A stretch of 64,000 nucleotides of DNA from Clostridiales bacterium (lineage in GTDB: Bacteria; Bacillota; Clostridia; Christensenellales; CAG-138). Below, piece after piece: positions 41,202 to 49,917 of the stretch. A program made the position numbers and the translations under genes. How positions within the stretch are numbered: position 1 is the stretch's first letter; each line of letters begins with the position of its first letter. The stretch is from NCBI GenBank assembly GCA_004554165.1, contig SFNQ01000003.1:24150-88149 (forward strand). The letters run 5' to 3'. The notes beneath the pieces are model-generated. The model saw nothing but the letters and a program-made list of their open reading frames with translations, had not been told where the DNA came from and did not search any database.

Positions 41202-42590
41202 TTACAGCAGCCGCAGCTTCGGACCCTGCGCCGTATCCTCGATGGCATAGCCCATGTCCCGGAGCCTGTCGCGCAGCGCGTCCGCGGTTTTGTAATCCTT
41301 CGCCCGGCGCGCAGCCTGCCGCTCCTCAAGAAGCGACAGCGCCTCCTCGGGAAATTCCTCCGCTTTTTTATGCTGCAGCAGTCCCAGCACGCCGGTGAGC
41401 CGGTCGAACAGGGCCTTTCCCGCGTCGATGGCCGCGCCGCTGCGGGGCTCGGTTACAAAGATATTCGACATGCGCGCAAGGTCGAACAATACGCCGATGG
41501 CGTCCGCCGTGTTCAGGTCGTCGTCCATGGCCGCCTCAAAGCGGGTACGAATCTCGTCCAGCTGGGCAAGATAGCCCTCGTCCTCTGCCGTGGCCGTTCC
41601 GCGCCGGGCCTCCTCCAGCCGCTCGCGCGCGGTGCGCAGCCGCTCCAACGCGCTCTCCGCCTGCCGGATCAGCTCCCGGGAAAAGTTGACGGGATTGCGA
41701 TAATGCACGGAGAGCATGAACATGCGCACGGCCTCAAGATCAAACTCCTTCGCAATGTCGCGCACGGTAAAGAAATTGCCGAGGGACTTGCTCATCTTCT
41801 GGTTGTCCACGTTGATGTAGCCGTTGTGCATCCAGTAGTTGGCAAAGGGCTTGCCGGTGGCCGCTTCGGACTGGGCGATCTCGTTCTCATGGTGGGGGAA
41901 GATCAGATCCTGCCCGCCGCCATGAATGTCGAAGGTTTCGCCGAGGATGTTCATGCTCATGGCCGAGCACTCAATGTGCCAGCCGGGCCTGCCCTTGCCC
42001 CAGGGCGAATCCCAGGAGGGCTCGCCGGGCTTTTCGGCCTTCCAGAGCGCAAAATCCAGCGGGTCGCGCTTCTGCTCGGCGGGGTCCACCCGCGCGCCGT
42101 TTTCCAGGTCCTCGATGTTCTGTCCGGAGAGCTTGCCATAGCCGGGAAAGCTGCGCACGGAAAAATACACGTCGCCGTTATCCGCCGCATAGGCGTGTCC
42201 CTTTTGGATCAGCGTCTCAACCAGCCGGATAATCTCCCCAATGTGCTCCGTGGCGCGCGGGTTCACCGTGGCACGCTCCACGCCAAGCGCGTCCGCATCG
42301 GTATAATACTCCTGAATGAAGCGCTCCCCCAGCTCCTTGACGGAGATTCCCTCCTCGTTGGCGCGTTTGATCATCTTGTCGTCAATATCGGTAAAGTTCT
42401 GCACAAAGGTGACCTCATAGCCCTTGTACTCCAGATACCGGCGCAGCGTGTCAAACACGATAAAGGGCCGCGCGTTTCCGATGTGGAAGTAGTTGTAAAC
42501 CGTCGGGCCGCAGGCGTACATGCTGATCTTCCCGGGCACGTTGGGCACAAGCTCTTCCTTTTTGCGGTGCATGGTGTTATAGATTTGCAT
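41202..42590 (-). CDS. cysS: Cysteinyl-tRNA synthetase
   Basis: 462 residues, normal length for CysRS. Zinc-ligand Cys27 and the class I signature HIGN at 36-39; KMSKS is present as NQKMSKSLGNF; the WHIECSAM segment carries further zinc ligands. It charges tRNA-Cys. AGGAGG precedes the ATG. It follows cysE by 24 bases, and the T-box leader upstream of cysE very likely controls both genes. Confidence 0.96.
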   Translation of the reverse strand: MQIYNTMHRKKEELVPNVPGKISMYACGPTVYNYFHIGNARPFIVFDTLRRYLEYKGYEVTFVQNFTDIDDKMIKRANEEGISVKELGERFIQEYYTDADALGVERATVNPRATEHIGEIIRLVETLIQKGHAYAADNGDVYFSVRSFPGYGKLSGQNIEDLENGARVDPAEQKRDPLDFALWKAEKPGEPSWDSPWGKGRPGWHIECSAMSMNILGETFDIHGGGQDLIFPHHENEIAQSEAATGKPFANYWMHNGYINVDNQKMSKSLGNFFTVRDIAKEFDLEAVRMFMLSVHYRNPVNFSRELIRQAESALERLRTARERLEEARRGTATAEDEGYLAQLDEIRTRFEAAMDDDLNTADAIGVLFDLARMSNIFVTEPRSGAAIDAGKALFDRLTGVLGLLQHKKAEEFPEEALSLLEERQAARRAKDYKTADALRDRLRDMGYAIEDTAQGPKLRLL

Positions 42591-42614
42591 GGGGCTGATC
42601 CTCCTCAGTTTGTA

Positions 42615-43355
42615 TTATAGCACAGTCTCCTGCCGCTTTTCCAGCATTTCAACGCGGCGGAGCAATTCCGTAATCTGCATCTGCACGGGGTCCGGCAGAT
42701 TCACCTGATCCAGATCCACGCCCGCTTCCCCGTCGGAGAAGCGTGGGCAGCATTCCCCCCGGCATTTGCAGGTTTTGGCCCGCGGGCAGCTGTCCGGCTG
42801 TCCGGGGCAGCACTCGCTGTCGCAGGCGGCGTAGGGGCAGCGGCGCATCCGCACCACATGCCCCGGCACGCCCACCACCGTCGCATAGGGCGGCACCTCG
42901 GAGAGCACCACCGCGCCTGCGCCGATTTTGGCATGGTCGCCCACGGTGAAGGGGCCGAGCACAGCCGCGCCCGCAGAGATGGTCACATGATTGCCGATGG
43001 TCGGGTGGCGCTTGCCGCTGTCCTTGCCCGTGCCGCCCAGCGTCGCGCCCTGATAGAGCGTCACGTCGTCGCCGATCACCGTCGTTTCGCCCACGACCAC
43101 GCCCGCCGCATGGTCGATGAACAGGCGGCGGCCGATCTTTGCCGCGGGATGGATATCCACGCCCGTGCGGAAGCGGCACCACTCCGACCAGAAGCGCGCC
43201 AGCGTGGGAAACCCGTGCTCATGCAGCCAGTGCGCGCGGCGGTATGCCCGCACCGCATGGTAGCCGGGATAGCAGAAAAATACTTCCAGCGCATTCCTCG
43301 CCGCAGGATCGCGGTCGAGAATGCAGCGAATATCCTCTTTCATCGTATCAAACAT
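42615..43355 (-). CDS. cysE: Serine O-acetyltransferase with a Cys-rich C-terminal segment
   Basis: 246 residues. N-terminal helical part, then a left-handed beta-helix of hexapeptide repeats with HPAAKIG, FIDHAAGVVVGETTVIGDDV and GGTGKDSGKRHPTIG, the CysE active-site region. It makes O-acetylserine for cysteine synthesis. The start at 43355 follows CTGGAG and lies just after the T-box terminator; longer frames would be inside the T-box. Unusually, residues 173-203 contain nine cysteines, including two CC pairs and CKC, followed by a short helix. This may bind metal or act as a redox or cysteine-supply sensor (inference). Confidence 0.93.
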   Translation of the reverse strand: MFDTMKEDIRCILDRDPAARNALEVFFCYPGYHAVRAYRRAHWLHEHGFPTLARFWSEWCRFRTGVDIHPAAKIGRRLFIDHAAGVVVGETTVIGDDVTLYQGATLGGTGKDSGKRHPTIGNHVTISAGAAVLGPFTVGDHAKIGAGAVVLSEVPPYATVVGVPGHVVRMRRCPYAACDSECCPGQPDSCPRAKTCKCRGECCPRFSDGEAGVDLDQVNLPDPVQMQITELLRRVEMLEKRQETVL

Positions 43356-43373
43356 AACGATACACTCCAGTAT

Positions 43374-43666
43374 ATAAAAAATACGCATTCCTCCATAAAG
43401 ACGAATGCGCTCGCGGTTCCACTTTATTTGGGAGAGCATGGCTCTCCCCCCTCTGTGACCGGAGGCATGCTCCGGCCGCGCGCTGTAACGCCCGCGCCCT
43501 GCGTCCGGCGATACCGGCGGGCGGCTGCCCGCTTTGTCGCCGGCGGCTATGGGAGGCACTTCTGGAATTCTTCCGGAACGCGCGGCTTTCAGCCGATGGC
43601 CGTCGCTCTCTTGTTTTCCGTCAGGGGAATCCCTTACTCTTTCCCAATCGCAGCCTTTTGCTGTTT
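43374..43666 (-). promoter_or_regulatory. T-box riboswitch leader, cysteine specifier
   Basis: On the minus strand the leader shows a stem I GA motif (AGAGAGCG, then GCTGAAAGC), a specifier region AGTGCC with TGC (Cys) at 43558-43556, and the T-box core AGTGGAACCGCGA at 43423-43411. A terminator hairpin CGCATTC / GAATGCG (43409-43384) is followed by TATTTTTTAT. Uncharged tRNA-Cys would pair with TGGAACC and favour readthrough into cysE-cysS. Confidence 0.92.
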
Positions 43667-43672
43667 TTTCCT

Positions 43673-43701
43673 ACTATATGGTATGCGGGCCGCCTTGTCA
43701 A
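43673..43701 (-). promoter_or_regulatory. Promoter of the T-box cysE-cysS operon
   Basis: Minus strand TTGACA (43701-43696), 17-bp spacer, TATAGT (43678-43673). Confidence 0.8.
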
Positions 43702-43745
43702 GCGCGCGCCGCCGCAAAAAGTTTTCAAATGTTTTTATGATACTG

Positions 43746-43754
43746 TGCTATAAT
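43746..43754 (+). promoter_or_regulatory. Extended -10 promoter of the NfeD-FloA cluster
   Basis: TGCTATAAT with a weak -35. The predicted start lies about 37 nt before the ATG at 43798, which has AAGGGAGG upstream. Confidence 0.65.
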
Positions 43755-43797
43755 AATGATATCCAATGGTAAAACCATGGTAAGGGAGGTTTTGTCC

Positions 43798-44328
43798 ATG
43801 CCGCTGCTGGAAATCCTGGGGCCCACCGCGGTGCCGACCATCGTGTGCCTGCTGGTCGGCCTGCTTCTGCTGCTGATTGAGATGTTCACGCCCGGCGTCG
43901 GCGTTCCCGGCGCGCTGGGGCTGGGCTCGCTGATCGCCGTAATCGTCATGCAGCTGGGCTGGGGGTCGCCCGTTGTCGCAACCTATATCACTGCGGGCGT
44001 GCTGATCATCATCATCGTATCGATCCTGCTTGTGATCCGCTCGCTGCAAAAGGGGCGGCTGTCCAAATCCTTCCTGGTTCTGAACGACGCCATTGACGCT
44101 TCCTCTACCGCAAACGGCGACGCCGCGCGGCAGGAGCTGCTGGGCAAGGTGGGCGTTTCCATCACGGCGCTGCGCCCCTCGGGCATTGCGGAGATCGGCG
44201 GCGCACGGCTTGACGTGATGACCTCCGGCGAGTTCATCGCGCCCAGCACGGCCATCGAGGTTACGGACGTAAAGGGGCTGCACATTCTCGTGCGCGCCGC
44301 CACAAAGCAGGACCATGAAGTACTGTAA
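43798..44328 (+). CDS. NfeD-like membrane protein
   Basis: 176 residues. Three hydrophobic helices in the first ~85 residues (TIVCLLVGLLLLLIEMFTPG is a typical NfeD start), then a short C-terminal OB-fold-like domain (GKVGVSITALRPSGIAEIGG, LDVMTSGEFI). NfeD proteins are encoded with flotillins and act in membrane organisation. The ATG at 43798 is chosen for its AAGGGAGG site. It overlaps the zinc-ribbon gene by 14 bases. Confidence 0.9.
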   Translation: MPLLEILGPTAVPTIVCLLVGLLLLLIEMFTPGVGVPGALGLGSLIAVIVMQLGWGSPVVATYITAGVLIIIIVSILLVIRSLQKGRLSKSFLVLNDAIDASSTANGDAARQELLGKVGVSITALRPSGIAEIGGARLDVMTSGEFIAPSTAIEVTDVKGLHILVRAATKQDHEVL

Positions 44329-44533
44329 AAAATGCGGCGTCCTCTACTCGTCGGATCTGCCCTGCTGCCCCAAATGCAATCCCGCTGTCGCACAGCGGCA
44401 GGAGTCCCCTGAAGCGGCGACCGAGGCCGATCCCCGGTTGGTCCGGCGGCAGTGGATTGCGCTTTGCGTCGGTATTCCCGCGCTGATCGGCGTTCTCTAT
44501 CTGGTCGTTTCCGCTCTGCGCGCGCTTGGCTGA
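44315..44533 (+). CDS. Small zinc-ribbon membrane protein
   Basis: 72 residues. The N-terminus has two CxxC knuckles (CKKCG at 4-8 and CCPKC at 17-21), a zinc ribbon. A single membrane helix (~48-67) ends the protein. Start and stop overlap both neighbours (NfeD by 14 bases), and it sits between NfeD and FloA, so it probably belongs to the same membrane microdomain system. Function unknown. Confidence 0.75.
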   Translation: MKYCKKCGVLYSSDLPCCPKCNPAVAQRQESPEAATEADPRLVRRQWIALCVGIPALIGVLYLVVSALRALG

Positions 44534-44582
44534 GGCCGGGCTGCGGCCAGCAGCTTCAATACAATTATTCCAGGAGGTATGT

Positions 44583-45584
44583 ATGGAGTTCATCGGCACC
44601 GTCATCATCATTATCGTTGCGATCATTTTTCTGATCCTGTTCTTCACCTTCGTCCCCCTCGGGCTGTGGATCTCCGCCCGCGCGTCCGACGTGCGCATCG
44701 GCATCTTCCAACTGGTGGGCATGCGCGTGCGCAAGGTTGTCCCTTCCCGCATCGTCAATCCGCTGATCAAGGCCACCAAGGCGGGGCTTACCGTTTCGAT
44801 CAATAAGCTGGAGGCCCATTATCTTGCGGGCGGCAACGTGGACCGCGTGATCAACGCGCTCATCGCAGCGCAGCGCGCCGGCATCCCGCTGGACTTTGAA
44901 AAGGCCTGCGCCATCGACCTGGCCGGCCGCGACGTGCTCAACGCCGTGCAGATGAGCGTCAACCCCAAGGTCATTGAAACCCCGGTCATCGCCGCGGTGG
45001 CCATGGACGGCATCGAGCTGCGGGCCAAGGCCCGGGTGACCGTGCGCGCAAACATCGACCGCCTGGTCGGCGGCGCGGGCGAGGAAACGATCATCGCCCG
45101 TATCGGCGAGGGTATCGTCACCACCGTCGGTTCCTCCGCAAGCCATAAGGAAGTGCTGGAAAACCCCGATCTGATCTCCCGCACCGTACTGAGCAAGGGC
45201 CTTGACGCGGGCACCGCCTTTGAAATCCTGTCCATCGATATCGCCGATGTGGACGTGGGCCGCAACGTGGGCGCACAGCTCCAGATCGATCAGGCCGAGG
45301 CGGACAAGCGCATCGCGCAGGCGCTGGCCGAGGAGCGCCGCGCCATGGCCGTCGCACAGGAGCAGGAGAACATCGCCGCCGTGCAGGGCATGCGCGCGCG
45401 CGTCATCGAGGCCGAGGCCGAGGTGCCAAAGGCCATCGCAGCCGCGTTCCGCGAGGGCAAGCTGGGCGTGATGGACTACTATAACATGCAGAACGTCATC
45501 TCCGACACCGAAATGCGCAACGCCATTTCCAAAGGCACCGGTTCCGCCGCGCGCACTCCGGTGACAGAAACGGAGACCAAGTAA
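44583..45584 (+). CDS. floA: Flotillin-like protein FloA
   Basis: 333 residues, the usual FloA length. An N-terminal membrane hairpin ([20 protein letters not shown]) is followed by a PHB/SPFH-like domain (residues ~60-230) and a coiled-coil rich in Ala/Glu ([18 protein letters not shown]). AGGAGG precedes the ATG at 44583. It scaffolds functional membrane microdomains. NfeD lies upstream, a standard partnership. Confidence 0.94.
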   Translation: MEFIGTVIIIIVAIIFLILFFTFVPLGLWISARASDVRIGIFQLVGMRVRKVVPSRIVNPLIKATKAGLTVSINKLEAHYLAGGNVDRVINALIAAQRAGIPLDFEKACAIDLAGRDVLNAVQMSVNPKVIETPVIAAVAMDGIELRAKARVTVRANIDRLVGGAGEETIIARIGEGIVTTVGSSASHKEVLENPDLISRTVLSKGLDAGTAFEILSIDIADVDVGRNVGAQLQIDQAEADKRIAQALAEERRAMAVAQEQENIAAVQGMRARVIEAEAEVPKAIAAAFREGKLGVMDYYNMQNVISDTEMRNAISKGTGSAARTPVTETETK

Positions 45585-45591
45585 ACGCGCT

Positions 45592-46128
45592 ATGGAGCTG
45601 TTACTGGTTCTGGCCCTGATTTTCTGGGTTCTCTCCGCAGTCGGAAAGAGTAAAAAGCGCCAGCAGCAGGAGCAGGCGGCGCAGGCCCGCGCCCGCGCCG
45701 CCGCAGCAGCTGCCCGGCAGGCCGAGGCCGGCCAAAATGCGGCGCAGCAAGCGCAGCCGCTCCAGCCCACGGTGCAGCCCACGCTGTCCCCGCGACTGGA
45801 GATGCCCGACAGCCGCAGGCATACGCTGGAATCCAGCCAGAAAACCGGCCACGCCCATATGGAGACCAGCATGACCGGCATCGCGCCGGAATGCCCGCCG
45901 GTTTTGCCGCGGGCTGCGGCGCAGCCTCCGCTTTCGGACCGGCTTGCCGCCTTCAAGGCGCAAAAGCGCGCGGCTGCCCGCCCCGTTCCGGCGGAGGAGA
46001 CGCCCGCTGTTGTGGACCTGGAGCAAAAGCAGGAGGCGTTCCGCTTCGATATGGCCCGCGTTCGCGACGGCATCGTGTACGCGGAGATCCTCTCCCCGCC
46101 CAAGGCCCTGCGCCGCGGGCGCATCTAG
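45592..46128 (+). CDS. Hypothetical membrane-anchored protein downstream of floA
   Basis: 178 residues. One N-terminal membrane helix (LLLVLALIFWVLSAV) is followed by a Gln/Ala/Arg-rich, probably coiled segment and a Pro-rich low-complexity region. The C-terminus has a conserved-looking RDGIVYAEILSPPKALR stretch. It starts seven bases after floA, so it is in the same operon. No family recognised; possibly a helper of the flotillin system by position. Confidence 0.7.
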   Translation: MELLLVLALIFWVLSAVGKSKKRQQQEQAAQARARAAAAAARQAEAGQNAAQQAQPLQPTVQPTLSPRLEMPDSRRHTLESSQKTGHAHMETSMTGIAPECPPVLPRAAAQPPLSDRLAAFKAQKRAAARPVPAEETPAVVDLEQKQEAFRFDMARVRDGIVYAEILSPPKALRRGRI

Positions 46129-46137
46129 ACTGAACGC

Positions 46138-47550
46138 ATGGAGACAAAAAACGCTGATACAAAGGCCCGCAGGGTTCGGATTCTCTGCACGCTGGCGCCC
46201 CTTGCGGCGCTTATGGCCGGCTTTGCATCCTGGCTGTACCAGGGCGGCGCGGGCCGCATCGCTTCCCTTGTGGCTGCGGCGGCGCTGCTGTTTCTGTTTG
46301 CCGTTTGCCTGATCCGGCTGGTTCCGCAGTGGCAGCGGGCCTGGAGCGGCGATCCTCTGCCCGCCTACTGCCCCGAGGGTGGCCGCCGCAGCGCCAGACG
46401 CGCGCGGATGCATCCCTTTTTTAAAATCGCGGCTGTGGTTGCGCTGTCGCGTGTCCTGCTGTTTGTTGCGGCCTACCTCATCGCCTGCCGCAGCTCCGGC
46501 TATTCGGGCGGCGTGTTCGACCGGCTGGATCTGTGGAACCCGGAGCGGTGCGACAGCCGGGGCTATCTGTGGCTGGCGGAGCACTGGTACACCGCCGCCG
46601 GCAGCGAGCGCTTTTACCTGGCGCTCTTCCCCTTCTATCCGGCCGTGCTCCGGGTGCTCAACTATATCTTTCAAAGCCATCTGGTCACCGGCCTGTTTGT
46701 CTCAAATGTTGCGCTGGTGTTCGCCGCCTGCCTGCTGTATGAGCTGACGCTTTTCGATGCGGACCGCTCCACGGGCCTTCGCGCGGTCAAATATCTCTGC
46801 ATTCTGCCCGGCTGCCTGCCCCTGTCCACGCCCCTGCCCCACAGCCTGTTTCTGCTGCTGTCCATCGCCTGCCTCTACCTTGTGCGCAAAAAGCGCTATG
46901 CCTTTGCCGCGCTTACGGGCATGTTCGCCGCCTTTACGCTCCCTCTGGGCATTCTCCTCCTGTTGCCTGCGCTCATGGAGCTTATCGGCGACTGCATCGC
47001 GGACCGCAAGCTGTCGCAGAGCGGACGGGCGCTGTTTTTCGCCTATCTTCCGAAGTTTTTAAGCCTGCTTCTGATCCCCGTTGGGCTGGGACTTTATCTT
47101 TGGATCAATGTTCAGGTTTCCGGCGAGCCCTTCCGCTTTGTCAGCTATCAGGCGGAGTACTGGAACCATAGGCTCTCCTTCTTTTTCAACACCGCCGCAT
47201 ATCAGACCACGGGGCTGATGCAGGCGCTTGGCAACGGCAACGTTTCAGAAGCAATCGGGCTGTGGGGTCCCAACCTTGCCTACCTGTTCGGCTCGCTGGC
47301 GATTCTGATTCCCGCCGTGCCCAGGCTGCGCAGCTCCTATACGGCCTATTTCCTGCTGTATTTTGCGCTCGCGGCCGGTTCCACCGGCCTGCTGTCCGCA
47401 CCGCGTATTCTGACTGCAGCCTTCCCCCTGCCGCTGGCGCTGGCCTGCGCAAGCGGAAAACGCTGGGCGGATCTGCTGCTGACGCTGCTGTGCCTCGGAG
47501 GCCTTGCGGTCTATCTCTACGCGGGCGTCATGCAGTGGCACGTCTTTTGA
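46138..47550 (+). CDS. PIG-V-like mannosyltransferase-type membrane protein
   Basis: 470 residues with about ten membrane helices. The first extracytoplasmic loop contains DRLDLWNPERCDSRGYLWLA and is followed by YLALFPFYPAVLR, resembling the W-D...GY...FFPLYP pattern of PIG-V-type GT-C enzymes (GPI mannosyltransferase II family), which have bacterial members. It likely transfers a sugar from a polyprenyl-phosphate donor to an envelope acceptor. Starts nine bases after the preceding gene. Confidence 0.75.
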   Translation: METKNADTKARRVRILCTLAPLAALMAGFASWLYQGGAGRIASLVAAAALLFLFAVCLIRLVPQWQRAWSGDPLPAYCPEGGRRSARRARMHPFFKIAAVVALSRVLLFVAAYLIACRSSGYSGGVFDRLDLWNPERCDSRGYLWLAEHWYTAAGSERFYLALFPFYPAVLRVLNYIFQSHLVTGLFVSNVALVFAACLLYELTLFDADRSTGLRAVKYLCILPGCLPLSTPLPHSLFLLLSIACLYLVRKKRYAFAALTGMFAAFTLPLGILLLLPALMELIGDCIADRKLSQSGRALFFAYLPKFLSLLLIPVGLGLYLWINVQVSGEPFRFVSYQAEYWNHRLSFFFNTAAYQTTGLMQALGNGNVSEAIGLWGPNLAYLFGSLAILIPAVPRLRSSYTAYFLLYFALAAGSTGLLSAPRILTAAFPLPLALACASGKRWADLLLTLLCLGGLAVYLYAGVMQWHVF

Positions 47551-47662
47551 AAAGGCGCTGCGCTGTTGACCGTTACGGAACCGGAAGAATTGAGCAGCAC
47601 AAACGGAGCAGCCTGTGCCACTACACTTTTTATGCCCGCGTTTGACCGGTCTTCTTTCCGAA

Positions 47663-47691
47663 TTGACAAAGAGCGCCGTCCCCGCTACAAT
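47663..47691 (+). promoter_or_regulatory. Promoter of the tRNA-Leu gene
   Basis: TTGACA (47663-47668), 17-bp spacer, TACAAT (47686-47691), 12 bases before the mature tRNA start. Confidence 0.85.
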
Positions 47692-47703
47692 AAACAGGAT
47701 TGT

Positions 47704-47786
47704 GCGGCTGTGGTGGAACGGCATACACAACGGACTTAAAATCCGTCGGCGAAAGCTTGGGGGTTCAAATCCCCCCAGCCGCACCA
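47704..47786 (+). tRNA. tRNA-Leu (anticodon UAA)
   Basis: Acceptor GCGGCTG (47704-47710) pairs with CAGCCGC (47776-47782), discriminator A and encoded CCA. The anticodon stem ACGGA/TCCGT encloses the loop CTTAAAA with TAA at 47737-47739. A long variable arm and the T-arm GGGGGTTCAAATCCCCC are present, as expected for tRNA-Leu. Confidence 0.97.
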
Positions 47787-47792
47787 GAAAAG

Positions 47793-47815
47793 CACCCTAA
47801 TTTAGGGCGTTTTTC
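47793..47815 (+). terminator. Terminator of tRNA-Leu
   Basis: CCCTA / TAGGG stem with a 3-nt loop, then CG and TTTTTC. Confidence 0.75.
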
Positions 47816-47821
47816 TTTTAT

Positions 47822-48151
47822 GCGTTCCATCAAATAACCCAAAAATAACCCACTCTATTGTTTCTTCTCCTTTCCGCAAAAAGCTGCGCCTGCTGCGGTT
47901 ATCCCCTGAAAACGCAGGCATTGCTCCTGCGCTGTGCTGCCAGTTTTTCGGTGTGCGCCTGCGGCGACTCCGTCCAAAAATCTGCCTGGCCGAAGGGACC
48001 CCTTTCGCCGGGTTCGCGGCGGCGAAGGGAGAGCCGGCCGCACAGGACAAAGCCCTGCGTTTTCTGCCGTTTGCCCCTTTTCCTTAACGCTATGCCGAAA
48101 AGGCTGCGCCGGAATCTCGCCCGGCGGGGCATTACGCACTCTTCCAATTCA
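47822..48151. other. Non-coding region downstream of tRNA-Leu
   Basis: 330 bp. It opens with the tandem repeat AAATAACCCA / AAATAACCCA (47836-47856), a kind of sequence often seen beside tRNA-integrated elements. GC-rich inverted repeats follow (for example CCTTTCGCC..GGCGAAGG near 48000). No integrase or other gene is seen. Confidence 0.4.
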
Positions 48152-48180
48152 TTGTAAATCCGACAAATTCATGTTATAAT
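48152..48180 (+). promoter_or_regulatory. Promoter of the SLC1-type symporter gene
   Basis: TTGTAA (48152-48157), 17-bp spacer, perfect TATAAT (48175-48180). The leader is about 138 nt, with an inverted GGCTCCCGGCCGCCGGG stretch but no recognised riboswitch. Confidence 0.75.
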
Positions 48181-48324
48181 CTGCGCAGCACAGCCCCTGC
48201 TTTTCACATCGGACAGAAAAAAACCAGCAGCGGAGCATTGGGCTCCCGGCCGCCGGGCAGTTTCGGGCGCTCTTTCCGCTCTTCCCGGAACAGATCAAAA
48301 CCCAGAGGGACAGGAGGACTTATC

Positions 48325-49917
48325 TTGCGGGCTAAGGATATCGGCTTCAACTTCTTTCTTGAAGCGGACAAGATCGACCTTGCATCGGAAAAGATCATGG
48401 ATTTTCTGCAGCAGCTGGCGCTGGAGCATCGCGAAGCGCTGCGGATTCAGTTGAGTACGGAAAATATTCTGCTTGCCTGGCAGGAACGGTTTGGAAAATC
48501 TGCGCAGGTCCGTCTGTCCTGTTATTCCCGGATGGGGCAGCCGCTGATCCGCCTGCAGCTGGACGGCGATGCCTTCGATCCGCTGGAACAAAGCGGAGAT
48601 GCATCCAGCCTGTGGGAGAAGCACCTGCTCTCCCAGATGGAGACGCGGGCGGCCTATAGCTATACCCGCGGCGTCAACACGATCACCTTCCGAATCGTAA
48701 TGCCAAAGCGCAGCCCCCTTGTGCTTCTGCTGTTTTCTCTGGCGGCTGCGGCGCTGGTGGGCATAGCGGGCGGTCTGCTGCCGGCTGAAGCGCGCGTTGC
48801 CATTGCAGAGCAATGGCTGACGCCCATCTGTACCACTTATCTCAACGTGCTCTCCTTCTGCGGCATCCCGCTGATCTTCCTCTCCGTGGCCCTGGGCATC
48901 CGCGGCATTGACGATGTCAATATGTTCGGCAGAATTGGCAAAAAAATGGTTCTGCATTACTTTCTGGTTCTGCTGGCGACAACGCTGCTGGCCGCCGCCG
49001 CCGCTTACCCCATGTTCCGCTTTATTTTCGGCGGAAGCAGCCTAAACATCGCCTATACCGATCTGTTGGAAATGGTTCTTGGCTGGCTGCCCACCAGTCT
49101 CCTCCAGCCCTTTCTGGACTGCAACGCCATGCAGCTGATCCTGATGGGCTTCATTTTCGGCATTGGGCTGCTGAAGCTGGATCCGCTGGCCAGAAACCTG
49201 GCCGGCGTGCTGGACGACCTTCAAAGCCTGCTGCTGCTGGTGGCCGAGTGGTTTACGCGGCTGATTCCCGTCTTTGTGTTTATCATCATCGTCAAAAGCT
49301 TCTGGCTTGGGCAGATGTCCGAAATTCTGCCGGCCTGGAAGTCCTGGGCCGTCACCTCGGGCTTACAGGCAACGGCGCTGCTTGTGATGGCGCTGCAGAT
49401 CTGCCGGAAAAACAAGGTCCGGCTGTCGCTGCTTTTGAAAAAGGTGTCGGCCACCTTTCTCATTGCGCTGGGCACCAATTCCTGCGCGGCCTCCATCACG
49501 GAGAGCTACGCCTGCTGCGGCGGAAAGCTGGGCATTGACGGCAAGGTTTTCGGCTTTGGCATCCCCATCGGTACATCCATCTTCAAGCCCAGCTCCGCCA
49601 TCCGGCTGATCGTGCTGGCGTTTTACATGGCCTCCACCTATCAGGTGGGCGTGTCCGCGGAATGGTTCGTCATGGCGATTCTGATGACGGTGATGCTCTC
49701 CATCGCGGTGCCGGCCATCCCGGGGGGTACGCTGATGTTCTGCCCCATGCTCTTTGCGCAGTTGGGTCTGCCGGCCGAGGCGCTGACGCCCATGCTTGCC
49801 ACGGATATCTTCTTCGACGCCGTCTGCACCGCCTTCAATCAGGTGTCCGTACAAATGGCCCTGATCCAGCAGGCCGATGTGCTGGGAATGCTGGAGCGGG
49901 ACGCCCTGCGGCAGTAG
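48325..49917 (+). CDS. Dicarboxylate/amino acid:cation symporter (SLC1/DAACS) with N-terminal HATPase-like domain
   Basis: 530 residues from a TTG start; GGACAGGAGG lies seven bases before it, and the upstream extension of the frame has no start with a site. Residues ~130-525 are a sodium:dicarboxylate symporter-type permease with about eight helices and a GIPIGTSIFKPSSAI re-entrant segment. The first ~125 residues are cytosolic and extra to the family. LRIQLSTENILLAW and RLQLDGDAFDPLE resemble the N- and G1-boxes of RsbW/HATPase-type domains in degenerate form. Substrate is probably an acidic amino acid or dicarboxylate. Confidence 0.85.
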   Translation: MRAKDIGFNFFLEADKIDLASEKIMDFLQQLALEHREALRIQLSTENILLAWQERFGKSAQVRLSCYSRMGQPLIRLQLDGDAFDPLEQSGDASSLWEKHLLSQMETRAAYSYTRGVNTITFRIVMPKRSPLVLLLFSLAAAALVGIAGGLLPAEARVAIAEQWLTPICTTYLNVLSFCGIPLIFLSVALGIRGIDDVNMFGRIGKKMVLHYFLVLLATTLLAAAAAYPMFRFIFGGSSLNIAYTDLLEMVLGWLPTSLLQPFLDCNAMQLILMGFIFGIGLLKLDPLARNLAGVLDDLQSLLLLVAEWFTRLIPVFVFIIIVKSFWLGQMSEILPAWKSWAVTSGLQATALLVMALQICRKNKVRLSLLLKKVSATFLIALGTNSCAASITESYACCGGKLGIDGKVFGFGIPIGTSIFKPSSAIRLIVLAFYMASTYQVGVSAEWFVMAILMTVMLSIAVPAIPGGTLMFCPMLFAQLGLPAEALTPMLATDIFFDAVCTAFNQVSVQMALIQQADVLGMLERDALRQ

